NCBI RefSeq assembly: GCF_017873955.1
Contig: NZ_JAGGKS010000005.1
Span: 240,171-304,170, forward strand
Length of the DNA: 64,000 bases
Direction: 5' to 3'
DNA from: Sedimentibacter acidaminivorans
Lineage (GTDB): Bacteria; Bacillota; Clostridia; Tissierellales; Sedimentibacteraceae
Positions 9,166-18,133 of the stretch are shown here, one piece after another; the first letter of the stretch is position 1; each line of letters opens with the position of its first letter. Under the pieces are notes generated by a model. That model saw nothing but the letters and a program-made list of their open reading frames with translations. It did no database searches and was not told where the DNA came from. The position numbers and the translations under genes are program-made.

Positions 9166-9381
9166 TTAGTAGATATCTTGATCTGTAGGTGTTTTGTTTA
9201 TTAACATTTTTTCTCCCCTACGTACCATTTCTCTAACACTTAAGCCATTTACCAGAGCTGGGTACATTTCAGATGTCATGCCGTTTATTGTTGGATATCC
9301 TATTTCCTGGGCAATTTCCATTTTTAAATCATTTAATGCCTGCTTAGCCTCTGGTACTACTAATTTATTTCTATTACTCAT
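9166..9381 (-). CDS. alpha/beta-type small acid-soluble spore protein
   Basis: A 71-residue DNA-binding spore protein that coats and protects DNA in the forespore. The SASP signature is visible: ALNDLKMEIAQEIGY (matching the LDxLKxExAxELG segment that holds the GPR protease cut site) and a C-terminal VREMVRRGEKMLINK helix corresponding to the family's GGxMVKRMIExAE region. The middle is atypical (GMTSEMYPALVNG instead of TSRxNGSVGG), so it is a divergent clostridial member. A GGGAG ribosome-binding site precedes the ATG. Expected expression is in the forespore under sigma-G, but I could not identify a convincing sigma-G promoter. Confidence 0.85.
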   Translation of the reverse strand: MSNRNKLVVPEAKQALNDLKMEIAQEIGYPTINGMTSEMYPALVNGLSVREMVRRGEKMLINKTPTDQDIY

Positions 9382-9545
9382 TCATACAGCTCCCTTCGTT
9401 TGTAAAAAAAGCTATATGAATATTTTAACCAGATATAAATTATATAGTAATTAAAAATTTGGTAAAGTAATTAAAATTTACACTTTAATATTAGAAAATT
9501 TAATTAAAAAATATTTTATTTCTATAATTTATTTATCATATTCAA

Positions 9546-9863
9546 CTATCGTGGGCAACCAGCATTGTCTGATAGCAATCTTTCTAAACATCTTAAGCAC
9601 CAATTACTGTTGTTTCCACAGTGTCTCCAGTTAGAATTGTTACCTCTATCAGGGCTTACCCAGAAACAATCATCATCAAAACCGCTTTCACCTTGAACAA
9701 CTTCATTACGTCTTAAACATCGACCTGTTCCGTTTATGCATCCTGGACCTCTTAATGCAATTTCTGTTATACCTCTTACGTTTCCAGGACAAGGATTCCA
9801 ACAGCTTCTTCTACCTGAATTACCTTGCACATTACCATTATTGTTTGATCTATTACAACACAT
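9546..9863 (-). CDS. Cys/Asn/Gly-rich small protein of unknown function
   Basis: I do not recognise this gene. The ORF is open to 9905, but the ATG at 9863 has an AGGTG ribosome-binding site and removes 14 unlike residues, leaving 105 residues that begin MCCNRSNN. It holds 11 cysteines and many Asn, Gly and Arg, with a near repeat GNNSNW twice around residues 74-88. There is no signal peptide and no membrane segment. The high cysteine content and the neighbouring SASP gene would suit a spore coat or metal-binding protein; this is inference only. The coding sequence is richer in G+C than the flanks. Confidence 0.6.
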   Translation of the reverse strand: MCCNRSNNNGNVQGNSGRRSCWNPCPGNVRGITEIALRGPGCINGTGRCLRRNEVVQGESGFDDDCFWVSPDRGNNSNWRHCGNNSNWCLRCLERLLSDNAGCPR

Positions 9864-9954
9864 TAATAACACCTTTTTTATAATAAATTTTTGAGTCAAG
9901 CTCATTAGTATTGTATTCTACAAATTAAAAAGTGTTACTATAAAATATGACAAG

Positions 9955-10704
9955 TTAATATATATTTTGACAAGATTCTTTAAATTTTTCACCAATTATC
10001 TTTCTTTTGCAACTATCACATAATGGTTCTTCATTGGTATTTAGTTTTTTATTAACATAGTTTATTGCTTGTTCTGTAGTATAGTATTTTCCACATCTAG
10101 AACATGGAACTAAATTAAATTTTTTATTCCATATATTTCTCTCATTATTTTTATCCACTAGTTTTATATTGTTAGTAGGGCAAACATCTGCACATGCACC
10201 GCATCCTATACAATCCTTTGAAGCATCATCATAGGGTGTTGATACAGCTTTAGTTGTTCCTCTATTAACAAGTGATATTGCATTTGTACCCATTGATTCA
10301 CATGCCTTTACACATAAACCACATAAAATACAATTTTCTTTTGAATTAACATCAACAAAACGAGTAGGTGGGACTACATTATACTCTTCTGCTAAGCTTT
10401 TTATATATTCATTGTTTGGCGTTCTAAGTAACAATAGCATTATTATGTCTTTTCTTATTTTAATTATATTTTCAGTGCTTGTAGATACTTCAATTCCATT
10501 TTTGATAGGGAAAACACATGAAGAAACAATTTTAGTTTTAGTTCCTTCTGTTACTTCTACCATGCATAATCTACATCTACCTTGACCAATTAATCCGCTT
10601 TTATGACAAAGGTTGGGAATGTCTATATTATTTCTTATAGCAAGTTCTAATAGTGTTTCACCTAGATTACCTTCGTAATAATTTCCATCTATTTTAATTT
10701 TCAA
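9955..10704 (-). CDS. NuoG/HydA-N-like iron-sulfur subunit of the AOR-associated NADH module
   Basis: Electron-transfer protein of 249 residues. The start is a TTG at 10704, preceded by AGGAGGTG and overlapping the stop of the NuoF-like gene (TTGA), so the longer reading is unlikely. Domains: a plant-type [2Fe-2S] domain (about residues 1-80, with CHKSGLIGQGRCRLC and a further Cys), two [4Fe-4S] motifs (CILCGLCVKAC and CIGCGACADVCP), and a C-terminal pair of CxxC motifs (CSRCG, CDSCK) that could bind zinc or iron. It resembles the N-terminus of NuoG and of trimeric hydrogenase HydA, but has no catalytic H-cluster domain. It likely passes electrons between the NuoEF-like flavoprotein and AOR/ferredoxin. 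Confidence 0.85.
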   Translation of the reverse strand: MKIKIDGNYYEGNLGETLLELAIRNNIDIPNLCHKSGLIGQGRCRLCMVEVTEGTKTKIVSSCVFPIKNGIEVSTSTENIIKIRKDIIMLLLLRTPNNEYIKSLAEEYNVVPPTRFVDVNSKENCILCGLCVKACESMGTNAISLVNRGTTKAVSTPYDDASKDCIGCGACADVCPTNNIKLVDKNNERNIWNKKFNLVPCSRCGKYYTTEQAINYVNKKLNTNEEPLCDSCKRKIIGEKFKESCQNIY

Positions 10705-12515
10705 ATTATAGCACCTCCTATTATTACAGCACCTGTAGGACAAACGCTATAGCACGAACCACATTTTATACATTTTTTTATATCTATAACATGTGGATTC
10801 TTTTTACTTCCTATAATTGCATCTACGGGGCATTTTCTTTTGCATAATCCGCATCCTATACAAATGCTTTCTTCAATAGAATAACTTGTTAAGTTTTTAC
10901 AAACACCAGCACTGCATTTTTTGTTTATAATATGGTCTATGTATTCATCTTTGAAATATTTAATAGATGTTATAACGGGATTAGGAGAAGTTTTACCTAA
11001 GCCACACAATGAAGCTTCTGTAATTGTTTCACCCAACTGAATAAGTAAATCAATATCATCAATTTCACCTTTTCCCTCTGTGATATAAGTTAATATTTTA
11101 AGCATTGTATTAATGCCTTCACGGCATGTTGTACATTTACCACAGGATTCTTCTGAAAGAAATTCCATATAATATCTAGCTAATTCAACCATGCAGGTAG
11201 TATCATCCATGACGATAACGCCACCGGACCCCATCATTGAACCAATATTATTTAACGAATCAAAGTCAAGAGAAATATCTAAATGTTCTTTAGGTATACA
11301 TCCGCCAGATGGACCACCAGTTTGAACTGCTTTAAAAGGTCTGTCCTTTATTATGCCTCCACCTATTTCAAAAACAAGGGTGTTTAATTTTGTTCCCATA
11401 GGAACCTCAACTAATCCAGTGTTTTTTACCTTTCCAACTAAAGAAAAAACCTTTGTGCCTGTATTATGTTCAACTCCGATCTCTTTAAACCAGCTTGAAC
11501 CATTTAAAATAATAGGTGGTATATTAGCCCAAGTTTCTACATTGTTTAAAACCGTAGGTTGGTTCCACAATCCTTTTTCAACACTACGTATGTATTTAGC
11601 ACGTGGCTCTCCTATATTTCCTTCTATAGATGCCATGAGTGCGCTTGATTCACCGCAAACAAATGCACCTCCACCTCTTACTATTTCTAAATCAAAGTCA
11701 AAACCACTATTTAATATATTTGTTCCAAGGTACCCATGTATTCTTGCGCTTTCAATAGCAATTTCCATGTTTTTTCTTGCAAGTTCGTATTCATCTCTTA
11801 TATATAAAAATCCTTTATGTGATTCTATTGCATAACCACATATAATCATACCTTCAATTACTGTATTGGGATCACCTTCCATTATGCTTCTATCCATAAA
11901 AGCCCCAGGATCACCTTCGTCACCATTGCACACTATGTATTTAGGATATTGATCATATTTAGAGCATGTTCTCCATTTTAATCCAGTGGGAAATCCTGCT
12001 CCACCTCTACCACGAAGATGTGAAGCTTCCACTTCATATATAACCTCTGTAGGGCTCATTTGAAATAAAGCCTTATGCAGTGCTTTGTACCCATCCTGTT
12101 CTAAATAGTCTTCGATTATCAATGGGTCAATTTCACCGATATTTCTTAAAGCAATTTTATGTTGAGGTTTATAAAACGTTGCATCTCTATGAGATTTTAT
12201 TTTTTCCTTTTTATTTGTATCAAAATACAAAAGCCTGTCAATGGTAATGTCATTTTTAATTGTTTTTTCTATAATTTCATCTACATCATTAGTGGATACT
12301 TTAAAATATGAAATATCATCTGGCATTATTTTTACAACAGGTCCTTTTTCACACAAACCATTACATCCTGTTGCTTTAATAATTGGCTCAACTGAAATAT
12401 CAGAATTTTTAAGTCTTTCATTTAACTTGTTATAAATTTCTATACTATTATTTGCGATACAACCGGTTCCGCAACATACTAAAATTTTCTTTTTATTATC
12501 ACATTTATCATTCAT
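10701..12515 (-). CDS. NuoF/HydB-like NADH-binding flavoprotein with Trx-like and ferredoxin domains
   Basis: A 604-residue flavin and Fe-S subunit. Residues 1-100 form a thioredoxin-like [2Fe-2S] domain (C14/C19 and C51/C55). The FMN/NADH domain follows (GRGGAGFPTGLKW at 168-180), then an SLBB-type region, a [4Fe-4S] motif ESCGKCTTCREG near residue 465, and a C-terminal 2x[4Fe-4S] ferredoxin (CIGCGLCKRKCP, CIKCGSCYSVCP). This is the architecture of HydB and of the NuoF-like subunits of electron-bifurcating complexes. The ATG at 12515 directly abuts the NuoE-like stop and follows a GGGGG ribosome-binding site. It most likely exchanges electrons with NAD(H); bifurcation cannot be proven from sequence. 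Confidence 0.9.
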   Translation of the reverse strand: MNDKCDNKKKILVCCGTGCIANNSIEIYNKLNERLKNSDISVEPIIKATGCNGLCEKGPVVKIMPDDISYFKVSTNDVDEIIEKTIKNDITIDRLLYFDTNKKEKIKSHRDATFYKPQHKIALRNIGEIDPLIIEDYLEQDGYKALHKALFQMSPTEVIYEVEASHLRGRGGAGFPTGLKWRTCSKYDQYPKYIVCNGDEGDPGAFMDRSIMEGDPNTVIEGMIICGYAIESHKGFLYIRDEYELARKNMEIAIESARIHGYLGTNILNSGFDFDLEIVRGGGAFVCGESSALMASIEGNIGEPRAKYIRSVEKGLWNQPTVLNNVETWANIPPIILNGSSWFKEIGVEHNTGTKVFSLVGKVKNTGLVEVPMGTKLNTLVFEIGGGIIKDRPFKAVQTGGPSGGCIPKEHLDISLDFDSLNNIGSMMGSGGVIVMDDTTCMVELARYYMEFLSEESCGKCTTCREGINTMLKILTYITEGKGEIDDIDLLIQLGETITEASLCGLGKTSPNPVITSIKYFKDEYIDHIINKKCSAGVCKNLTSYSIEESICIGCGLCKRKCPVDAIIGSKKNPHVIDIKKCIKCGSCYSVCPTGAVIIGGAII

Positions 12516-13013
12516 TTAAATTGCCCCCTTATATTCATCAATTACGGCTTTAACTTTTTCTTTATTCATATCTCCATAATATTTTCCGTTAATTACCATA
12601 ACAGGGGCTAGGGCACAAGCACCTAAACAATTTACAATTTCAATAGAAAATAGTCCATCTTCTGTCGTTTCACCTGGTAATATTTCTAGCATTTCACTTA
12701 TTTCTTCTATTAATTTATTTGAACCGCGTATATGACATGCAGTACCATTACATACTTTAATTATATATTTTCCTTTTGGTTTTAAACTTAGTGATTTATA
12801 AAATGTTGCAATACTATATATATCACTTAGTGGTAAATTTAAATATTCAGATATACTAACCATTATATCTCTTGGTATATAGTTAAATTCTTTTTGTATA
12901 TCTTGAAGTATCGCTAAGGTATAACGTTTTTCTTTTGGGTAATTTTTTATTATATTAATTGATTTTATTGATTCTTCTGAATCTATAGAATCATAATTGG
13001 ATTCAATGCTCAT
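12516..13013 (-). CDS. NuoE/HydC-like thioredoxin-fold [2Fe-2S] subunit
   Basis: A 165-residue partner of the NuoF-like protein. Helices in the first half are followed by a thioredoxin-like [2Fe-2S] domain with the family's ligands C88 and C93 (CNGTACH) and C129 and C133 (CLGACA), then the usual APVMVINGKYYGDM segment. GAAGGTGA precedes the ATG. The gene runs without a gap into the NuoF-like gene. It is separated from the upstream AOR gene by 75 bases containing a hairpin, so its level may differ from that of AOR. Confidence 0.92.
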   Translation of the reverse strand: MSIESNYDSIDSEESIKSINIIKNYPKEKRYTLAILQDIQKEFNYIPRDIMVSISEYLNLPLSDIYSIATFYKSLSLKPKGKYIIKVCNGTACHIRGSNKLIEEISEMLEILPGETTEDGLFSIEIVNCLGACALAPVMVINGKYYGDMNKEKVKAVIDEYKGAI

Positions 13014-13038
13014 AGTTTCACCTTCATAAAAATATTTA

Positions 13039-13068
13039 GAACACCCATTATATATATAATGGATGTTC
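13039..13068 (-). terminator. hairpin between AOR and NuoE-like genes (possible attenuator)
   Basis: A 30-base inverted repeat with arms GAACA and CCATTATA (one mismatch between them) around a TA centre. In the minus direction it comes after the AOR stop and is followed by a short ATTTTT run, so it could end part of the transcripts or fix an mRNA end. This would let AOR and ferredoxin be made in excess over the NuoEFG-like subunits. Confidence 0.55.
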
Positions 13069-13088
13069 TATTATCTACTTAAATTGTA

Positions 13089-14927
13089 TTAAAAATCTGC
13101 TTCAGCTACAGCTTTTACACTTATAGATAGTTCATTTACTTTTTCATCAGTAGGAATACCATATTCATCCCAACCTCTAAGTTTATAATATTCATCCAGC
13201 ATAACATCTAAATCAGCTACTCTTCCTTTTGCAGGACCGCTAGTTAAAGGTTCTAGAAGCAATCTAGGTGGTAGAGTATCATCATTTCTAGTAAATCCAG
13301 CTTCTAAATTAAATAATCTTTCTAAATTCCAAATTCTTTCACCTGCCATCAGTACCTCTTCGTCAGTCATATCAACTCCTATAGTGCTTCTTAACATTGC
13401 AGCAATTTCAGGCAACCCTAAAGCAAACGTAGTAAATAAACATATATCCGATGAATCAATCATAGCAGTTAAGTCTTGGAATAATTTAAGAAGTGCAGCT
13501 TTGCCTTCGGTTTCAAGAGGGTCAGTCTTGATAGGAATTCCTAATACTTCAGGTGAAGTTAAATAACCTCTAACATGACATCCTCCACGGTTGCTAGTTG
13601 CATATTCTAAAGCCATACCCTGTATAGCCCTACCATCATATGCTGGCATTTCTTGTTTTTTAACACTCATAGAGTATTCAGGATGACCGAATTTTTCAGC
13701 CATTCTGTATGATCCTAAAGCCATTATATCGCCAAAACCATCTCTGTAACCTGTACGTTCAGCCCATTCTATAATACCTTCTGCATCTCCGAAAACTAAT
13801 TCTTTTCCACCTAAATCATCTTTTGTAATTATTCCTTTTTCATAAAGTTCCATTGCACATGCTATTGTTGCACCCATTGTAATAGGATCCATACCCAGCA
13901 TATTACATACATGATTTGCTTTATCTATAGCATTCATATCGTTTACGCCACTTGAAGCACCAAAGGACCATCCAGCCTCATATTCTGGACCAGCAACTAT
14001 TCCTTTATATTTGCCATCAGGGATTTTTATTACTCTTCCACAGCCAATAGGGCAGGCAAAACATGCTTTGTTTCTAATTAAGTAATGTTCTTTTAAATAT
14101 TCACCGCTAATTTTATCAGCATCTTCAAATCTTGAAGTTTGCCAATTGTTTGTTGGTAGTGCATGAGTTTCATTTAATATATTAACAAGTACTTGGGTTC
14201 CATAAGTAGCAAGACCTCCGCCTTTACCTGCAACAGGATTAACCAAAATTTTCTCTCTTGAATCAAGAGTTGCTTTCATAAAGTCGGGTTTATTAGATAC
14301 TCCTACGCCTTTTGTACCTTTTACAATTACTGCTTTAAGATTTTTAGACCCCATAACAGCGCCTATACCAGATCTTCCAGCTGCTCTATCTTTATCATTC
14401 ATTACAGTAGCAAATAGTACTTGCTTCTCCCCAGCAGGACCTATACATGCAACCCTTGCATCTTCTTCATTTTCCTGTAATAAGATATCAGTAGTTTCCA
14501 TAACTGTTTTGCCCCACAAATGATCCGCTTTTTTTAATTCAATTGTATCATCATTAATATGTAAATATACAGGTGCATCAGATTTTCCTTCAAATATAAT
14601 TCCATCATAACCAGCAAATTTTAATTCTGGTCCAAAATGACCACCTGAATTAGCAGCACCTATTGTACCTGTAAGGGGAGCCTTTGCAACTACATTAAAT
14701 CTACCTGCACATGAGGCATATGTACCAGTCATAGGTCCAGTCATAAATATAAGCTTGTTTTTAGGACTTAGAGGATCAATTTCAGGGTCAATTTCATCAT
14801 ATAGGTATTTAGAGCCTAGACCTCTGCCACCAATATATAATTTAGCATCATCCATATTTAATTTTTCTACACTTATTTTTCCATCGCACAAATTAACTCT
14901 AATTAGTTTTTCAGTCCAACCGTTCAT
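13089..14927 (-). CDS. aor: tungsten/molybdenum aldehyde:ferredoxin oxidoreductase family, catalytic subunit
   Basis: Catalytic subunit, 612 residues, of the AOR family: a tungsto- (or molybdo-) bispterin enzyme that oxidises aldehydes to acids. Seen are the N-terminal pterin-binding region ([24 protein letters not shown]), the family motif [20 protein letters not shown], and the [4Fe-4S] ligands C289, C292, C296 (CFACPIGC) with a fourth near C496. The stop of the ferredoxin gene shares bases with this ATG (TAATG). With MoaD-like, ferredoxin and NuoEFG-like genes around it, it probably works in an NAD- and ferredoxin-linked complex. The aldehyde is unknown; products of amino-acid fermentation are plausible. 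BamB-like aromatic reductases share this fold, so that alternative stays open. Confidence 0.92.
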   Translation of the reverse strand: MNGWTEKLIRVNLCDGKISVEKLNMDDAKLYIGGRGLGSKYLYDEIDPEIDPLSPKNKLIFMTGPMTGTYASCAGRFNVVAKAPLTGTIGAANSGGHFGPELKFAGYDGIIFEGKSDAPVYLHINDDTIELKKADHLWGKTVMETTDILLQENEEDARVACIGPAGEKQVLFATVMNDKDRAAGRSGIGAVMGSKNLKAVIVKGTKGVGVSNKPDFMKATLDSREKILVNPVAGKGGGLATYGTQVLVNILNETHALPTNNWQTSRFEDADKISGEYLKEHYLIRNKACFACPIGCGRVIKIPDGKYKGIVAGPEYEAGWSFGASSGVNDMNAIDKANHVCNMLGMDPITMGATIACAMELYEKGIITKDDLGGKELVFGDAEGIIEWAERTGYRDGFGDIMALGSYRMAEKFGHPEYSMSVKKQEMPAYDGRAIQGMALEYATSNRGGCHVRGYLTSPEVLGIPIKTDPLETEGKAALLKLFQDLTAMIDSSDICLFTTFALGLPEIAAMLRSTIGVDMTDEEVLMAGERIWNLERLFNLEAGFTRNDDTLPPRLLLEPLTSGPAKGRVADLDVMLDEYYKLRGWDEYGIPTDEKVNELSISVKAVAEADF

Positions 14928-15406
14928 TATTTTGCCCCCTCTCTAAGTGTTTCTACAAATTGGCTAGCAATATTCTTTCTTTTTTGTAAAGAACTATCCA
15001 ACTCTTTGTAATCTAATGCACCACTAGGACATAATCTAACACATTGAGGATACCCGTCGCATAAATCACATTTTATAACCTTTTTTTGTCTTGAACTATA
15101 GGTCATGTTTCCAAAAGGGCAAGCGCTTACACACATTTTGCAGCCAATACATTTTTCTCCATCAACATGAACTATTCCTGTTTTAGAATCCTTTGTAATT
15201 GCATTTACAGTACAAACTGTCATACAATGAGGTTCATCGCACTGCAAGCAGGTCATAGGAACCTGTATGCCAGCTTCATCATAAGACAGTACCGAAATTG
15301 CTGCATCTTTTGGATTGAACTCATCAATTTTGTAGAATGAACATACAAGCTCGCAGGTTCTACATCCTGTGCATTTTTCTGGTGAAATTACAATACCTTT
15401 TGACAT
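14927..15406 (-). CDS. four-cluster ferredoxin-like electron-transfer subunit of AOR
   Basis: A 159-residue polyferredoxin of the HycB/DmsB type. Cys motifs in order are [38 protein letters not shown] and [15 protein letters not shown], enough for up to four [4Fe-4S] clusters. I prefer the ATG at 15406 (MSKGIV, preceded by AGAGG) over the in-frame TTG at 15424; a strong AGGAGGTG lies further up at about 15439 and leaves some doubt. Small ferredoxin subunits of this kind sit directly before AOR genes in AorABC-type and WOR-type enzymes and carry electrons from the pterin site. Confidence 0.9.
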   Translation of the reverse strand: MSKGIVISPEKCTGCRTCELVCSFYKIDEFNPKDAAISVLSYDEAGIQVPMTCLQCDEPHCMTVCTVNAITKDSKTGIVHVDGEKCIGCKMCVSACPFGNMTYSSRQKKVIKCDLCDGYPQCVRLCPSGALDYKELDSSLQKRKNIASQFVETLREGAK

Positions 15407-15418
15407 TTTACCTCTGGT

Positions 15419-15430
15419 CACCAATTGGTG
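15419..15430. promoter_or_regulatory. 12-bp perfect palindrome in the leader of the ferredoxin-AOR operon
   Basis: CACCAATTGGTG is a perfect dyad that sits between the strong AGGAGGTG (about 15439) and the preferred ATG (15406). Two CAATCG copies (15453-15458 and 15467-15472, 14 bases apart, direct repeat) lie just upstream. Either could be an operator. Nothing known is recognised, so this is only a candidate. Confidence 0.35.
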
Positions 15431-15519
15431 CCAGAATCCACCTCCTTTATTTCAATCGCTCGAAAGCAATCGTTTACAATTAATATAAAACTTTAATTTA
15501 TTTTAACCTTGTTATAAAA

Positions 15520-15569
15520 CAAAGGGATACATATCTATCAAACATGTTTGATAGATATGTATCCCTTTG
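15520..15569 (-). terminator. perfect 50-bp palindrome between MoaD-like and ferredoxin genes
   Basis: Two 25-base arms (15520-15544 and 15545-15569) are exactly complementary with no spacer; each outer end reads CAAAGGG/CCCTTTG. In the minus direction it is followed by TTTTATAAC, so it can act as a terminator after the MoaD-like gene. The ferredoxin-AOR operon would then need its own promoter. A perfect zero-spacer dyad of this length is unusual for a plain terminator. Confidence 0.75.
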
Positions 15570-15661
15570 CCATGGCAGGCGTAAAAATTACTTTTTGCAC
15601 CCTATCGTTCATAAAGGCCCTTTGAGGTCAGTTATGAATCGGAATACTATATATTCTATTT

Positions 15662-15886
15662 CTAGCCTCCGCCAACAGGGGGGAATAGGGCTAGTATATC
15701 ATTATTTTCTAATACAGAATCAATATTGGAATGTCTTCCATTAATTAAGACTATTCCAAGGTCTTTTTCATTAATATAAATTTGTTCAATTATTTTTCGT
15801 ATAGTTGTTCCTTTATTAATAATTAAATGTTTACTTTTCCAACGATTATCTCTAAAAGAAGCAAACAACCTAACTTCAATATCCAT
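15662..15886 (-). CDS. MoaD/ThiS-family sulfur carrier
   Basis: A 74-residue ubiquitin-fold protein. It starts MDIEVRLFASFRD, like MoaD, and ends in PPVGGG, the Gly-Gly tail that is adenylated and thiocarboxylated to supply sulfur to molybdopterin (the cofactor is shared by tungsten enzymes). GAGG precedes the ATG. MoaD-like genes are commonly linked to AOR genes, so the likely role is making or sulfurating the tungstopterin of the AOR encoded downstream. Partner moaE or moeB genes are not in this window. Confidence 0.85.
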   Translation of the reverse strand: MDIEVRLFASFRDNRWKSKHLIINKGTTIRKIIEQIYINEKDLGIVLINGRHSNIDSVLENNDILALFPPVGGG

Positions 15887-16173
15887 AATAAATACCTCGA
15901 ATATTATTTATATAAAATATTCTTGAACTATAATAATTATAACATAAAAATTCTGCATACGCAATAGAATAATGAAAATAATGGTAATATAGACGTATAA
16001 TCGTATTGTTGAAAAAATATTATTATAAAAATATATTGTTTACAGATGAAATGTAATGTAAAATATTGTAAGGACAAGTAGCTTGATTACCGCTGTTTTT
16101 CAGATAAACATTCTGAATAATAGCGGTTGGACATATAACAAAGTAAATATTTTAAATAGTATTGGAGTATTCT
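15887..16173. other. divergent intergenic region (MoaD-like / sensor kinase)
   Basis: This AT-rich spacer separates the leftward AOR block from the rightward two-component block and must hold both promoters. The one clear structure is an inverted repeat at 16089-16127: outer arms ACCGCT/AGCGGT and inner arms TTCAGA/TCTGAA with short unpaired stretches. It could be a regulatory hairpin or operator for the kinase operon. I see no riboswitch of a class I can name. Confidence 0.45.
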
Positions 16174-17385
16174 ATGATAAAAAATGAAAAGTATTTGTAT
16201 GTATATATATTAAAAATTATTGTATCATCAATATTGTTTATATCAGCTTTATATTTTGAAAATGCACAGCAACATAGACTATATGTACTTGTTGCCTTAT
16301 TTTCTTTTTTTTTGATAAATAGTATTACAAAATATTTCATCAATAAGCAAAGTAAATTATATTTCTTTTCTTTAATTTTAGACATAGTATTGATATATTT
16401 TTTAGAATTAAATTCAAGACTTCTTATAAGTTATTTTTTACATTCTCTATATATAATAATCCTTCTTGAAGCATCCATAACGTTACAAATAAAACAAGGA
16501 ACAATAATAGGTATTTTAATTATTATTGTTTCCATGATTAAATTTATATATCTTGTTTACTACAAATTCAATTTTTCAAACATTTCTCAGATGGTTTTTT
16601 TCCTGATAGCAAATGGACTCATACTTGTAATTGGAATATTCGCACAATATAATAAAAAAGAAAAAGAAAAAAAAGGAATTTTATACAAAGAACTTTTAGA
16701 TACACATAAAAAATTAAAAGAATCTACAGATAGGGTTAAAAGGTTATCCGTTGTGGAAGAAAGAAATAGCATTGCAAGGGATATACATGATAATTTAGGT
16801 CATGACATGACAGCCTTAATAATGCAGCTGCAAATGTCAGAACATTATCTCAATCAAAACAACCCACTAAAATCTCAAGAATTTTTAGTTAGGTCTATAA
16901 AAACAGCAAAAGATAGTTTATCTGGAATTAGAGATGTTGTAGAAACACTAAGAGGTGAAGATATAAATTATTATGATGATACAGCCATTAAAACGCTTGT
17001 TGATAAATTTTCTGAAAAAACTGGAGCAGCAATTGATTTGAAAATATCTGGTAAAATAACACCCAATTATGAAGAAAATCTTGCAATATTTCATATATTG
17101 CAAGAATGTCTAACAAATGCAGTAAGGCATGGAAAGGCAACAAAAATTATAATAGAGCTTGATTATTCATATACCACAATTAGATTTAATATAAAGGACA
17201 ATGGAATTGGAGTAAAACATATTGACGAAGGCTATGGTATGAAAGGAATTAAGGAGAGAGTTAAAAATTTTAACGGAAATGTTGAATTTAGATCACTTGA
17301 TGGATTATGTGTAACGGGTAGTATTTATTTAAATAAAGGTAATAACGGGGAGGCTAATGATGATAAAATTACTATTAGTAGATGA
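16174..17385 (+). CDS. NarL-type (HisKA_3) membrane sensor histidine kinase
   Basis: Sensor kinase of about 403 residues. The start is ATG 16174, preceded by TTGGAG (16162-16167). Six or seven hydrophobic segments fill residues 1 to about 160 with no large outside domain, an intramembrane-sensing layout. A coiled-coil linker leads to the phospho-acceptor His (about H205) in ERNSIARDIHDNLGHD, and the ATP-binding domain shows QECLTNAVRHG and the G-box DNGIGVKH...GYGMKGIKERV. It overlaps the response regulator by 29 bases. The following ABC exporter suggests it senses an antimicrobial or membrane stress, as LnrJ does. Confidence 0.9.
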   Translation: MIKNEKYLYVYILKIIVSSILFISALYFENAQQHRLYVLVALFSFFLINSITKYFINKQSKLYFFSLILDIVLIYFLELNSRLLISYFLHSLYIIILLEASITLQIKQGTIIGILIIIVSMIKFIYLVYYKFNFSNISQMVFFLIANGLILVIGIFAQYNKKEKEKKGILYKELLDTHKKLKESTDRVKRLSVVEERNSIARDIHDNLGHDMTALIMQLQMSEHYLNQNNPLKSQEFLVRSIKTAKDSLSGIRDVVETLRGEDINYYDDTAIKTLVDKFSEKTGAAIDLKISGKITPNYEENLAIFHILQECLTNAVRHGKATKIIIELDYSYTTIRFNIKDNGIGVKHIDEGYGMKGIKERVKNFNGNVEFRSLDGLCVTGSIYLNKGNNGEANDDKITISR

Positions 17386-18007
17386 TCAAGATATATTGGT
17401 TGAAGGGCTAAAACTTATACTAGGAGTGGAAGATGATATAGAAATATGTGGAACAGCAAATAATGGTAAAAAGGCATATGAATTATGTAAATGGAATAAA
17501 CCTGATGTAATACTTATGGACATACAAATGCCTGAAATAAATGGTGTTGAAGTTACTGCTATGATAAAGAAAGATTTTCCTAATGTAAAAATAATAGTAT
17601 TAACAACATTTAACGATGACCAATACATATATGATTCATTAAAAAATGGAGCATCAGGATATTTATTAAAAGATACATCACCTTCAGAAATAGCAAGAGC
17701 GGTCCGTACTGTTTATAATGGTGGAGCTTTAATTCAATCAGAAGTTGCAATTAAAGTAGTAAATAAGTTTTCTCAACTTGCTAAAGGGAATTCAAATAAA
17801 TATATAGATCCAAAAGTAAAACTTCTGACAGAAAGAGAAATTGATATTTGTAGATTACTTGCAGAAGGTAGAAATAACAAAGAAATTGCAGACGAATTAT
17901 ATATAAGTCAAGGAACTGTAAAAAACCATATTACGAAGATATTGGTTAAACTAGATTTCAGAGATAGAACTCAGTTAGCAATATTTACAGTTAAAAATGA
18001 CCTTTAA
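17357..18007 (+). CDS. NarL/FixJ-family response regulator
   Basis: A 216-residue regulator. The receiver domain (residues 1-120) has the acidic pair DD at 9-10, the phosphorylation site D55 (VILMDIQMPE), a T switch and the K in LLKDTSP. A C-terminal LuxR-type HTH (about 150-215) shows LTEREIDICRLLAEGRNNKEIADELYIS in outline. Two adjacent ATGs (17357, 17360) are possible; GGGGAGG at 17347-17353 suits the second slightly better. Its likely targets are its own operon and the downstream transporter genes. Confidence 0.93.
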   Translation: MMIKLLLVDDQDILVEGLKLILGVEDDIEICGTANNGKKAYELCKWNKPDVILMDIQMPEINGVEVTAMIKKDFPNVKIIVLTTFNDDQYIYDSLKNGASGYLLKDTSPSEIARAVRTVYNGGALIQSEVAIKVVNKFSQLAKGNSNKYIDPKVKLLTEREIDICRLLAEGRNNKEIADELYISQGTVKNHITKILVKLDFRDRTQLAIFTVKNDL

Positions 18008-18133
18008 ATATTTTCAAAAATAATGTGCCAAAAGTCATGGTTAAAATTATAAATATATGTCTTATGGTACTAGAAAGAATAATTTAAAGCTAGTAAAATT
18101 ATAAATAAAATGATTTATAATTGGAGGTTCATT

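Noticed and set aside
9382..9470. Sigma-G promoter for the SASP gene
   Set aside because: A CATATA-like -10 is present on the minus strand, but no matching -35 at the right spacing.
15544..15744. 66-codon plus-strand frame over the 50-bp palindrome
   Set aside because: It is opposite the MoaD-like gene, begins inside the palindrome and has no ribosome-binding site.
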